Assembly: GCA_965200035.1 (NCBI GenBank)
Contig: OZ241334.1
Location: 682,001 to 746,000 of the forward strand
Direction of reading: 5' to 3'
Source of the DNA: UBA1952 sp965200035
GTDB taxonomy: Bacteria; Bacteroidota; Bacteroidia; Chitinophagales; Chitinophagaceae
Length of the DNA stretch: 64,000 nt
Of the stretch, positions 52,389 to 60,762 are shown piece after piece. The position numbers were made by a program, and so were the translations under genes. Position 1 is the first letter of the stretch. Every line of letters starts with the position of its first letter. The notes beneath the pieces were generated by a model. It was not told the DNA's origin and ran no database searches. It was given only the letters and a program-made list of their open reading frames with translations.

Positions 52389-52414
52389 AAAAAAGCCGGC
52401 CACGACAGCCGGCT
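52389..52414 (-). terminator. Intrinsic terminator of the cysteine desulfurase gene
   Basis: On the minus strand AGCCGGC-TGTCGTG-GCCGGCT followed by a T run. Confidence 0.85.
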
Positions 52415-52432
52415 CAGTAAAGTATTTTTCTT

Positions 52433-53563
52433 TTAGATCAATTCCTTCAGCTTTCCGACTACAGCATCAATCTCTTCTTTGGTATTGTGCCTGCAGAATG
52501 AAAAGCGAATAGGAACCATAGTTTCAGACTGGCCATTGTAGAGCGCTTTGATTACATGGCTTACAGATGATGCACCGCTGGTACAGGCGCTGCCCCCGCT
52601 TACGCAAATGCCCGCCATATCGAGGTTGAAGAGGAGCATTTCGCTCTTGTCGCTTTTGGGGAAACTTACATTGAGCACGGTGTACAGGCTATTGCCCGCA
52701 GAATCTCCATTGCACCTGATGCCGGGGAATGTTTCTGTGAGCCTGCTGCACATGTAGCCTTTCAACTCATTCAGATAATTGCTGTCGCTATTGAACCGCT
52801 CGGTGGCCAGCTCCAGCGCTTTGGCGAAGCCTACGATGCCATAAAGATTTTCAGTACCGGCGCGCATATTACGCTCCTGCGAGCCGCCGTTGATCATGGG
52901 ATTAATCTTGATATTGCCATTCACATACAGGATGCCCACGCCTTTGGGACCGTGAAATTTATGCCCCGCGCCATTGATGAAATGCACATAAGTGTTCTTC
53001 AGATCGAATGGATAATGGCCTACTGTTTGCACGGTATCACTGTGGAAAATGGCGTTGTACTTTTTGCACAGTTCGCCTACCGCATGTATGTCCATCAGGT
53101 TGCCGATCTCATTATTGGCGTGCATCAGCGTAACCAGCGTTTTCTTTTCGCTTCCGGCCAGCAGCGCTTCGAGGTCCGCCATATCTATATGACCATCCGT
53201 CAGCAGCTTTACAAATTGCAGCTCAATGCCTTTTTTAGCCAGATGCTCAACGGTATGCAACGTAGCGTGGTGTTCTACCTGCGAGGTAATAATACGGGTA
53301 CAGCCCAGATCATTGATCGCGGCATGAATGGCCGTATTAGAGCTTTCGGTGCCGCCTGAGGTAAAGAAAATCTCACCCGGTGTGCAGTTCAGAATCTTCG
53401 CAACCGACTTCCGCGCCGCCTCAATGGCCATTTTGCTTTCCCGCCCGTAAGAGTAAACCGATGATGGGTTTCCAAACTTCTCTGTCAGGTAAGGCATCAT
53501 GGCCTCAAGCACTTCAGGATCGAGGGAGGTAGTGGCTGCGTTGTCGAGATAGATGCGCTGCAT
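52433..53563 (-). CDS. Cysteine desulfurase (NifS/IscS family)
   Basis: 376 aa. YLDNAATTSLDPEVLEAMMP at the N-terminus, the PLP lysine in NGAGHKFHGPKG, and the mobile-loop cysteine in SGGSACTSG, which marks the class I (IscS/NifS) type. It takes sulfur from cysteine for Fe-S clusters and tRNA thiolation. No isc or suf genes adjoin it. Promoter box CAAATTTA (TAAATTTG on the minus strand) lies at 53588-53595. Confidence 0.94.
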   Translation of the reverse strand: MQRIYLDNAATTSLDPEVLEAMMPYLTEKFGNPSSVYSYGRESKMAIEAARKSVAKILNCTPGEIFFTSGGTESSNTAIHAAINDLGCTRIITSQVEHHATLHTVEHLAKKGIELQFVKLLTDGHIDMADLEALLAGSEKKTLVTLMHANNEIGNLMDIHAVGELCKKYNAIFHSDTVQTVGHYPFDLKNTYVHFINGAGHKFHGPKGVGILYVNGNIKINPMINGGSQERNMRAGTENLYGIVGFAKALELATERFNSDSNYLNELKGYMCSRLTETFPGIRCNGDSAGNSLYTVLNVSFPKSDKSEMLLFNLDMAGICVSGGSACTSGASSVSHVIKALYNGQSETMVPIRFSFCRHNTKEEIDAVVGKLKELI

Positions 53564-53587
53564 TATTGGTTGGCAGATTTAAGGCCG

Positions 53588-53595
53588 CAAATTTA
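53588..53595 (-). promoter_or_regulatory. -7 box of the cysteine desulfurase gene
   Basis: TAAATTTG on the minus strand, 24 bases before the ATG. Confidence 0.55.
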
Positions 53596-53656
53596 AGCTA
53601 TTTTAAATGCTTTGCGGTTGATGGTACTCACTCCATTCGTTAAAGCCTGTCCATTC

Positions 53657-55285
53657 CTAGAAAGGCGCATCTCCATCATCCATTTGCTGCGGCGGCAGCG
53701 GACCGCTGTTGTTCTCATCATCTTCCCACGGCACATCATTGGCTTTTGAGCCCATCGTCTGGAAGCCGCCGGGGATAAACATCTTGGAACCGCCAAACTC
53801 GCTCGGGTCGCGGCGAATACCTGCCTGCGGATTATCACCCAATGCAGGACTGCCGCCAAACGAATTGGTAAAGGAATCTTCGAGGTCCACGAACTTTTGA
53901 TATTCCTTGATAAAGCGTACTTTGATCGTATCGGTGCTGCCCGCACGGTTCTTGGCTATGTGAATGTGGGTCTCGCCCTCAATGGTCTGCCCCATCTCAT
54001 CATTATTAATGCCATAATATTCAGGACGATAGAGGAACATTACCATATCTGCATCCTGCTCAATGGCACCCGATTCCCGAAGGTCAGAAAGTTGCGGCAC
54101 TTTGCTTTCCTTACGGCTTTCCACACCACGGTTCAACTGGGAGAGCGCAATGATCGGGATGTGCAGCTCTTTCGCCAATGCTTTCAAATCGCGCGATATC
54201 TTGGATATTTCCTGCTCGCGGTTGCCGCCGTTATTCAATCCGGCGCTCATCAGCTGCAAGTAGTCGATGATAATCATCTGTATATCATGTTTCTGCTTCA
54301 GGCGGCGGGCTTTGGCACGTAATTCAAAAATATTAAGGGCAGCCTGGTCATCCAGAAAGATGGGCGATTTTGCCAGCGTATTCATCCGCTGGGTCATCTG
54401 CACAAATTCGTGCTCCTGCATCCGTCCTTTGGTGATCGCATCCATGCTCACTTCTGTCACACAGGATAGCATTCTCTTCACGAGTTCGCCTGCGCCCATT
54501 TCCAGCGAGAAAAACGCTACCGGAAAAGGCTTTTTGGTATGCATCGCCGCATTCATAGCAAGGTTGAGGCAGAAGGCCGTCTTACCCACGGCAGGACGGG
54601 CAGCCACAATGATGAGCGCATTTTTCTGCCAGCCCGCAGTCAGCAGATCGAGCTGACGGTAGCCGGTAGGCACGCCAGTCACGTCATCTACCTTATTCTT
54701 CGCTTCTTCGATTTCGATCAGCGTTTCGGCGAGTACATCTGTCAGGCTTTTAAAATTGTTGCGCAGGTGCTTGTCAGTGATCTCATACAGGCTGCTTTCC
54801 GCTTCATCGAGCAGGTCAAATACGTCGCTGCTGTCTTCATACGCTTTACCAATAATGCCGCCGGAGATGCGGATCAGCTCACGCTGGATGAACTTTTCCA
54901 TCACAATCCGCGCATGCGCTTCTACGTGCGCGCTGGAAACCACGCTCATGGTGAGGCGGGTGAGATAGTACGCACCACCTACAATTTCCAGCTCATTCGC
55001 TTTACGCAGCTCTTCGGTTACGGTCAGCAGATCCACTGGCAGGCCTTTATCAAACAGGCGGCGGATGGCGGAATAGATTTTCTGATTGGCATCTGCATAG
55101 AATGCATCCTCCGTCTGAATAATCTCTAATACTTCGGCCAGCTTTTCACGCTCAAGCATGATGGCCCCGAGCACCGCTTCCTCCATTTCAAGGGCCTGCG
55201 GGGGTATTTTACCATATATGAGGGACGATACATCCGGCTTACGGTTCCGGGCATTCCCAAAATCTTTTTTTATGTTGACAGCCAT
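53657..55285 (-). CDS. dnaB: Replicative DNA helicase
   Basis: 542 aa. The N-terminal DnaB domain starts IPPQALEMEEAVLGAIMLER. The RecA-like motor has Walker A ARPAVGKTAF, H2-like FFSLEMGAGEL, Walker B MIIIDYLQLM and SQLNRGVESR followed by LSDLRESGAIEQDADMVMFL. It forms the hexameric ring that unwinds DNA at forks. The C-terminal 70 residues are extended, Gly/Pro-rich and acidic (ending DGDAPF), longer than in Escherichia coli; such tails are common in Bacteroidota. Confidence 0.97.
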   Translation of the reverse strand: MAVNIKKDFGNARNRKPDVSSLIYGKIPPQALEMEEAVLGAIMLEREKLAEVLEIIQTEDAFYADANQKIYSAIRRLFDKGLPVDLLTVTEELRKANELEIVGGAYYLTRLTMSVVSSAHVEAHARIVMEKFIQRELIRISGGIIGKAYEDSSDVFDLLDEAESSLYEITDKHLRNNFKSLTDVLAETLIEIEEAKNKVDDVTGVPTGYRQLDLLTAGWQKNALIIVAARPAVGKTAFCLNLAMNAAMHTKKPFPVAFFSLEMGAGELVKRMLSCVTEVSMDAITKGRMQEHEFVQMTQRMNTLAKSPIFLDDQAALNIFELRAKARRLKQKHDIQMIIIDYLQLMSAGLNNGGNREQEISKISRDLKALAKELHIPIIALSQLNRGVESRKESKVPQLSDLRESGAIEQDADMVMFLYRPEYYGINNDEMGQTIEGETHIHIAKNRAGSTDTIKVRFIKEYQKFVDLEDSFTNSFGGSPALGDNPQAGIRRDPSEFGGSKMFIPGGFQTMGSKANDVPWEDDENNSGPLPPQQMDDGDAPF

Positions 55286-55541
55286 TTCAGTTGCACTATT
55301 TTCTAAAATTCATTAATCACGGCCCTACTCACTTATATCAAAGCTATATTACCAGAACATTAAGCCCGGGTAAAAAGTACAGGGGAGGACGAATATACAG
55401 GGGAAAATCAGGACAAAAAATTAGGAGTCCGCCAAATTTTATTCGTGTAATACAGTGCCTGTCCCACTACAAAATTCCGCTTTTGTGCATAATAAAAAGG
55501 GCTATTCACAATCCGCTTACGTAATTCACCTCAACAAACAA

Positions 55542-55550
55542 TTATCCACA
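55542..55550 (+). promoter_or_regulatory. DnaA box between dnaB and pheT
   Basis: TTATCCACA is identical to the consensus DnaA box. With the helicase gene dnaB on one side, DnaA control of dnaB or pheT transcription is possible, but a single 9-base match may be chance. Confidence 0.4.
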
Positions 55551-55618
55551 AAATATGTGCGTAAATACACTTTGACCAACAATTCACCGTACGGATGCTT
55601 TATGCTATAATGTCGGGC

Positions 55619-55626
55619 TATCTTTG
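55619..55626 (+). promoter_or_regulatory. -7 box of pheT promoter
   Basis: TATCTTTG, a perfect TAnnTTTG box, 20 bases before the pheT ATG. Confidence 0.65.
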
Positions 55627-55646
55627 CGCAAATTTTTTTACGTTCC

Positions 55647-58049
55647 ATGATTATTTCTTACCAGTGGTTGCTTGATTATCTGCCCCGGCCGCTGCCTGTT
55701 GATGAGCTGAGCAAAATACTGACCTCCATTGGCCTTGAAGTAGAAGCTGTTGAAAAAGCGGAGACAATCAAAGGCGGGCTGGAAGGACTGGTAATCGGTG
55801 AAGTGCTCACCTGCGAGCCACACCCGAATGCGGATAAGCTGAAAGTGACCACGGTAAATGCCGGTACCGGGGAGGTGTTGAATATCGTATGTGGTGCACC
55901 CAATGTGGCTGCCGGTCAGAAGATAATTGTAGCTACGGTAGGAACTATGGTACATCCGCTTTCCGGTGAGCCGTTCATGATCAAAAAAGCCAAAATACGC
56001 GGTGCGGAAAGCGCCGGAATGCTTTGCGCGGAAGATGAGATCGGCCTCGGCGAAAGCCATGACGGCATTCTGATACTGCCTGCGGATGCGGTGATAGGCA
56101 CACCTGCCAAAGAATATTTCAAGATCGGCGACAGCGATTTCGCCATTCATATAGGTCTTACCCCGAACCGCTCAGATGCCAACAGCCATATAGGCGTGGC
56201 CCGCGATGTATGTGCTTACCTCACTCACCATACCGGTGAGTTGCACACGGTGAAGCTGCCGGAAATGCATCTGCCGCAGGCTGCCGGAACTTCTTTTGAT
56301 ATTCCGGTAACCGTAGAAGCAAAAGATGCTTGTCCGAGATATATGGGCATCAGCATTACAGGCCTGAAAATTGGCGCTTCGCCGGAATGGCTGAGCACGC
56401 GGCTGGCTACGATTGGCCTGCGCAGCATCAACAATGTGGTGGATGTGACTAATTACATCCTGCATGAGTATGGCCAGCCATTGCACGCATTCGATACAGA
56501 AAAAATAAAAGGCCGCGAGATTAACGTTCGTTTTCAAACCGAGGGCACACCATTTATCACGCTGGATGGCAAGGAGCGCAAGCTGCAGGCTAGCGATCTG
56601 ATGATCTGCGATGCGGAAAGCGGCATGTGCATTGCCGGTGTGTATGGCGGCGCCAACAGCGGAATTACGGACAGCACTACTACCCTGTTTTTAGAAAGCG
56701 CCTATTTCGACCCGAAGCACATTCGCCGCACCTCTTTGCATCATGGATTGCGCACCGATGCCGCTACTCATTTTGAAAAAGGTGTGGACATCAATAATCT
56801 GGAGCCGGCGATCATCCGCGCAGCGCAGATGATCTGTGAGCTTGCAGACGGCACCATTGCCTCGGGCATTACGGATGTGCGCTCTGGCGAAGTAGTGCCT
56901 GTATCCATCGAAGTTTCCTACGATTATATCAATAAGATTACCGGAAAGGATTATGCGCCGGAAGCCATTCAGTCTTTGCTGGCTGCGCTTGGCTTTGGCG
57001 TGGAGGCGCAGGATAAAATGTCTTTGCGGGTGCAGGTTCCTTCCAATAAAACGGATGTGCTGCAACCGGCCGATATTGCTGAAGAAATCCTCCGCATAGA
57101 TGGACTGGATAACGTAGCCATTCCTGATCGCCTGAATATTTCGCTGACCAAAGCCATGCCCAACGATCGCGCTGCCCGTGAAAAAGTGGCGGAAAGCCTT
57201 TGTGGTGCAGGATTTCAGGAAATTGTTACTAATTCGATTGTCAACAGTAAATACTATCGGGAGCGCAATAATCTGGTGCGGATGCTGAACAGCCTGAGCA
57301 GTGAGCTGGATGTGATGCGCCCTTCGCTGCTGGAAAGCGGGCTGGAAGTGATTGCTTATAATACTGCACGTAAGTCTGCGGATCTGATGCTGTTTGAAGC
57401 AGGCAATATATACTACCAGCAGGATGGCAAATATGTGCAGGAGCCTAAGCTGGCACTATGTTGCACCGGCAATGCGCAGGAAAGCGGCTGGAATGGAAAA
57501 TCCGTAAAAGCAGATATTTATTTCCTGAAAGGCATCGTTCAGAATCTCCTGAAGAAAGACGGCATTCTCAATACAAGCCTGTCCGCAGATGATACAACGA
57601 TCATTTGGAAATGGAAAAATCAGCCGTTATGCACTTTACAAAATGTAGATGCGGCAAAGCTTCAGGCATTTGACATCAAGCAGCCGGTATGCTATGCGGA
57701 GATCGATTGGAGCCTTTGGCTGAAAGCCATTGCAGCGCATACCATTCGCTATAAGGAAGTTGCCAAATTCCCTGCGGTACAGCGCGATCTGGCGATTGTA
57801 TTGGATAAAACGGTTCCCTACCAGAAAGTGCAACAGACTACGGATAAGCTCAAACTGGCATCTCTGCAATCGTATGGGCTGTTCGATATTTTTGAAAGCG
57901 ATAAGATTGGCGCGGACAAGAAATCACTGGCGTTGAATTTTACCTTCCAGCTTCAGGATCGTACGCTTACGGATGAAGAGACGGAGGGTTTGATAAATCA
58001 ACTGGTGGCTGCTTACCAAAAGGAGTTGGGCGCGCAAATTCGTGGCTGA
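55647..58049 (+). CDS. pheT: Phenylalanyl-tRNA synthetase beta subunit
   Basis: 800 aa, full length. The N-terminal tRNA-binding (EMAP-like) domain includes HPNADKLKVTTVNAG. The B3/B4 editing core (LEPAIIRAAQ preceded by RRTSLHHGLRTDAATHFEKG), the B5 domain, the catalytic-like core (NSIVNSKYYRERN) and a C-terminal FDX-ACB domain (FPAVQRDLAIVLDKTVPYQK) are all in order. It charges tRNA-Phe together with PheS, which is not nearby. Three small genes follow with overlaps. Confidence 0.97.
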   Translation: MIISYQWLLDYLPRPLPVDELSKILTSIGLEVEAVEKAETIKGGLEGLVIGEVLTCEPHPNADKLKVTTVNAGTGEVLNIVCGAPNVAAGQKIIVATVGTMVHPLSGEPFMIKKAKIRGAESAGMLCAEDEIGLGESHDGILILPADAVIGTPAKEYFKIGDSDFAIHIGLTPNRSDANSHIGVARDVCAYLTHHTGELHTVKLPEMHLPQAAGTSFDIPVTVEAKDACPRYMGISITGLKIGASPEWLSTRLATIGLRSINNVVDVTNYILHEYGQPLHAFDTEKIKGREINVRFQTEGTPFITLDGKERKLQASDLMICDAESGMCIAGVYGGANSGITDSTTTLFLESAYFDPKHIRRTSLHHGLRTDAATHFEKGVDINNLEPAIIRAAQMICELADGTIASGITDVRSGEVVPVSIEVSYDYINKITGKDYAPEAIQSLLAALGFGVEAQDKMSLRVQVPSNKTDVLQPADIAEEILRIDGLDNVAIPDRLNISLTKAMPNDRAAREKVAESLCGAGFQEIVTNSIVNSKYYRERNNLVRMLNSLSSELDVMRPSLLESGLEVIAYNTARKSADLMLFEAGNIYYQQDGKYVQEPKLALCCTGNAQESGWNGKSVKADIYFLKGIVQNLLKKDGILNTSLSADDTTIIWKWKNQPLCTLQNVDAAKLQAFDIKQPVCYAEIDWSLWLKAIAAHTIRYKEVAKFPAVQRDLAIVLDKTVPYQKVQQTTDKLKLASLQSYGLFDIFESDKIGADKKSLALNFTFQLQDRTLTDEETEGLINQLVAAYQKELGAQIRG

Positions 58050-58324
58050 TGGCGGAGCTGGAGGAATTAGGAGAAAAGGTACGTCTTTTATTAAAGCGAT
58101 TTACAGCGCTACAATCAGAAAATAAAAACCTGCGCGCCGCGTTATCTGCTAAAGAACAAGAAATCAATACCCTGCAGCAGCAACTGGCGCAGATACAGCA
58201 GGATGCCCTCGCCGGCAACATTGCCCGTGCATTGCCTGATAAGAAAGAACGTACTGCTGCGCGCAGACAAATAGATACCGTAATTAAAGAGATCGATAAA
58301 ATACTGATCAACCTGAATGACTAA
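58049..58324 (+). CDS. Small coiled-coil protein downstream of pheT
   Basis: 91 aa, almost wholly a coiled coil (LQSENKNLRAALSAKEQEIN), then a basic segment and a final helix. Its ATG shares one base with the pheT stop, so translation is coupled. Bacteroidota often have such a protein between pheT and the zapA cell-division gene; no zapA is seen here. It resembles ZapB-like division factors in form only. Confidence 0.7.
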   Translation: MAELEELGEKVRLLLKRFTALQSENKNLRAALSAKEQEINTLQQQLAQIQQDALAGNIARALPDKKERTAARRQIDTVIKEIDKILINLND

Positions 58325-58817
58325 GCCCGGAAACAGATTGCTCCTGCTGCTGTTGAGTATGTGCCTGTTCATTGCGGCATGCGAGACGGAACGCTCTCCC
58401 TGCCTCGATGCGAGCAGCAGTGTAGTGCGCGCCGGCGCTTATCGCCGTGCAGATACTGGTACCGCTGCCTTTGACTCTGCATTGCGCGCACCGCTGTTCA
58501 TTGCCGTAACCAATCTTACCGATAGCAATATTTTTGTACAGACTTCCGGCACAAACAAGTTCACCTTTCTGCTGTCCAATCAGTCGGATACGACTAAATG
58601 GGTGCTGCGCCCGGATACCGCACAGATCGCGGTTCAGGATACGATTACCTTTATCTATCAGCGGCAGCTTCACTTCATCAATAATGCCTGCGGCTATAAT
58701 TATTATTACAATCTGCAACAGGTACGCAGCACCCACAATGCGATTGATTCCATCCAGCTGACTAACCCGGACGTAACCTCCAATGCCAGTGTCGAGCATA
58801 TTAAAATATTCTTTTAG
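58317..58817 (+). CDS. DUF6452-like lipoprotein
   Basis: 166 aa. Signal peptide LLLLLLSMCLFIAAC with lipobox Cys at residue 22. The body has LFIAVTNLTDSNIFVQTSG and NNACGYNYYYNLQQV, which match the DUF6452 family as I recall it. Probably periplasmic or outer-membrane anchored. It overlaps the previous gene by 8 bp and the next by 35 bp, forming one operon. Confidence 0.72.
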   Translation: MTKPGNRLLLLLLSMCLFIAACETERSPCLDASSSVVRAGAYRRADTGTAAFDSALRAPLFIAVTNLTDSNIFVQTSGTNKFTFLLSNQSDTTKWVLRPDTAQIAVQDTITFIYQRQLHFINNACGYNYYYNLQQVRSTHNAIDSIQLTNPDVTSNASVEHIKIFF

Positions 58818-59484
58818 CCTGCTGCTGGCCTGCTACGCTATACAATTGTCTGCCCAGACAGTTGATAGCACGGGCAAGCCCAAGAAACCCGTAGAAATGC
58901 CTACCGGTCATCAGGTGCGCGTTTCTTTCGATATCAGCAAACCTGTAGTCAATGCTTTTGTGAAAACGCATTCAGGCTATGAGATCGGGGTGGATTACTA
59001 TCTGCGGCGCGAGGTCTATCTGGTAGCGGAAGGCGGCTTTGGCAAGTCCACCATTGACTATCCTGACCTTGCCTATCAAAGCTCCGGCTCTTTTGTACGG
59101 TTAGGCGTAGATAAATGTATGCTGCAGCGCCTGTTCCCCAAAGACTGGGATGCGGCGTTTATTGGCATCCGCTATGGGCTTGGTCTTGTCAAAAGAGGTG
59201 AGGCATCTTATGTGGTCAATGATCCCTTATTCGGCACTACGGCCGGCACCGTAGAGGCACACAACTTTACGGCGCACTGGGCCGAGATCACTGGTGGCGT
59301 GCGCGTAGAGCTGCTCAAAAATCTGATGGCCGGCTGGAATGTGCGCGCCAAATTCATGCTCAACCCCGGTGCCTTTAGCGAGCTGGCGCCATCCTACATA
59401 GCAGGCTACGGAAAGGGCGATGGCTCTACCGCTTTTGATTTCAATTTTTATCTCTGCTACGCTATCCGCTGGGGGAAGCATTAG
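58783..59484 (+). CDS. DUF6048-like outer-membrane beta-barrel protein
   Basis: 233 aa. A signal peptide (ILKYSFSLLLACYAIQLSAQ) is followed by alternating beta-strands (YEIGVDYYLRREVYLVAEGG, FDFNFYLCYAIRWGKH) as in small outer-membrane barrels. DUF6048 genes are often found beside DUF6452 genes, as here. The role is unknown; the pair may act in envelope assembly. A terminator follows. Confidence 0.75.
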   Translation: MPVSSILKYSFSLLLACYAIQLSAQTVDSTGKPKKPVEMPTGHQVRVSFDISKPVVNAFVKTHSGYEIGVDYYLRREVYLVAEGGFGKSTIDYPDLAYQSSGSFVRLGVDKCMLQRLFPKDWDAAFIGIRYGLGLVKRGEASYVVNDPLFGTTAGTVEAHNFTAHWAEITGGVRVELLKNLMAGWNVRAKFMLNPGAFSELAPSYIAGYGKGDGSTAFDFNFYLCYAIRWGKH

Positions 59485-59503
59485 TTCTATTTCATAGAAA
59501 ATA

Positions 59504-59536
59504 AAGAAGCCATTTCCTATACCGGAAATGGCTTCT
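59504..59536. terminator. Bidirectional terminator
   Basis: AAGAAGCCATTTCC-TATACC-GGAAATGGCTTCTT, stem 14 bp. It separates the converging DUF6048 and DUF937-like genes. Confidence 0.85.
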
Positions 59537-59578
59537 TCGTTGAAAACACTTTTGCAGCTATTTTACTTGCTCAAAATA

Positions 59579-60127
59579 TCAGGAGAACATCTTCATCAGA
59601 TCCGAAAGGTCGGTCTTGCCATCGCCATTTTTATCCAGACCAAACTTTGCGCCCATGCTGCTGAGCTGCCCCATGATATCGCCGCCCGCAGGAGCTGAGG
59701 CAGGAGCTGTCTGACCGGGTGCGCTGCTGCCACCCATCAGCGAACCAAGAATGCTGCCGATGTTAAAGCCGGAATCGTTCGGGTCTTTGGCGCGGTTCAT
59801 TACTTTGCTCAGCACCATTGGTATGAGCGAGATAGCCAGTGCTTTGGCAGCATTGGCATTGATGCCAAACTTATCCATGATGCTGCCGGCAAAATTATTG
59901 GCCATGCTCTGTACTGCCGGATGATTGTTATCGCCGCTCTGCACACCTTCAAACAGTGATTTCAGTGCGCCGGGACCACCCTGCTGCAGCATGCCCTGCA
60001 TTTGCCCCATAATGGAGTTAGAGGCTTCCGTCATGACGGCCTGATTGTGCTCATTAGGTACATCCGGGTTGGCGACAACGCTCTGCTGTCCCTGCTGTTG
60101 GATGATCTCCATTAATTGATCGAACAT
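59579..60127 (-). CDS. DUF937/YidB-like protein with C-terminal EF-hand-like loop
   Basis: 182 aa, no signal peptide. Gln/Met/Ala-rich helices (QGMLQQGGPGALKSLFEGVQ) resemble the DUF937/YidB family of unknown function. The last 20 residues contain DKNGDGKTDLSDL, a calcium-binding EF-hand or dockerin-like loop with the acidic positions in place. A calcium-sensing role is possible and unproven. The LysM-BON gene lies 53 bp upstream on the same strand. Confidence 0.75.
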   Translation of the reverse strand: MFDQLMEIIQQQGQQSVVANPDVPNEHNQAVMTEASNSIMGQMQGMLQQGGPGALKSLFEGVQSGDNNHPAVQSMANNFAGSIMDKFGINANAAKALAISLIPMVLSKVMNRAKDPNDSGFNIGSILGSLMGGSSAPGQTAPASAPAGGDIMGQLSSMGAKFGLDKNGDGKTDLSDLMKMFS

Positions 60128-60180
60128 TTCTTTTTGTATTAGTGGTGAAGTGTGATGTGAATTAAATTCAGCAGAACGGA

Positions 60181-60678
60181 TTAAGCCAGCTTAGGCAGAC
60201 GCAATACCTGGCCGGGATAGATTTCATCGGCATCTTTGATCATGGGCTGGTTGGCCTTTACAATTTCAGGATATTTGGCGCCGCTGCCATAATGCTTTTC
60301 GGCAATGGCCCAGAGCGTATCGCCTTTTACGATGGTGTATGTTTCAGAATCTTCTTCCGGCACGGCGGCAGCGGCGGGTGCTGCGGCAATGGTAATCTGG
60401 TTGTTTACGGAAGTAATGCCCATCACATTGCCTGCCATCAGTGCAGCCTTTTCATAATCGGCTTTGGTAGGCGCTTCGCCGGTGAGTGTGATTGCTCCGG
60501 GACCATCGAGCTGCACATTCAGGTCTTTGATATTAAGGCCGAGGCTGGCTACGTGCTGGCGCAATGCCTGAAGCTGCGTATCGTTCAGCTGCTGTACCGG
60601 CTGTCCGGCTTCTGCTTCCTGGTGATCGCCGCCAAAGATTTTCTTGCCGGCATTGGCAATGAATGAAAAGAGACCCAT
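60181..60678 (-). CDS. BON-LysM protein (Kbp/YgaU-like)
   Basis: 165 aa. An N-terminal GLFSFIANAGKKIFGG stretch, a BON domain (about residues 30-100, LNVQLDGPGAITLTGEAPTK) and a C-terminal LysM domain (YTIVKGDTLWAIAEKHYGSG) are the layout of YgaU/Kbp. In Escherichia coli that protein binds potassium. There is no Sec signal, as in that family. Length is similar to the Escherichia coli protein (149 aa). Confidence 0.88.
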   Translation of the reverse strand: MGLFSFIANAGKKIFGGDHQEAEAGQPVQQLNDTQLQALRQHVASLGLNIKDLNVQLDGPGAITLTGEAPTKADYEKAALMAGNVMGITSVNNQITIAAAPAAAAVPEEDSETYTIVKGDTLWAIAEKHYGSGAKYPEIVKANQPMIKDADEIYPGQVLRLPKLA

Positions 60679-60762
60679 GTTTTTTCAGATTTTGATTTTG
60701 TGAATTTTATATATCTCTTACCTGCAAATACCGTTCCACGCTTTTCTTTTTGGGAAAGATTT

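Larger units (their letters stand above)
55286..55646. other. Divergent dnaB-pheT intergenic region, 361 bp
   Basis: No credible gene; AT-rich. It contains one perfect DnaA box, TTATCCACA (55542-55550), a near match CTATTCACA (55502-55510) and the pheT -7 box at 55619-55626. There is no cluster of boxes to suggest a replication origin. Confidence 0.6.

Noticed and set aside
55286..55646. Possible replication origin beside dnaB
   Set aside because: Only one perfect DnaA box and one near match, no AT-rich 13-mer series, and no dnaA or dnaN gene in view.
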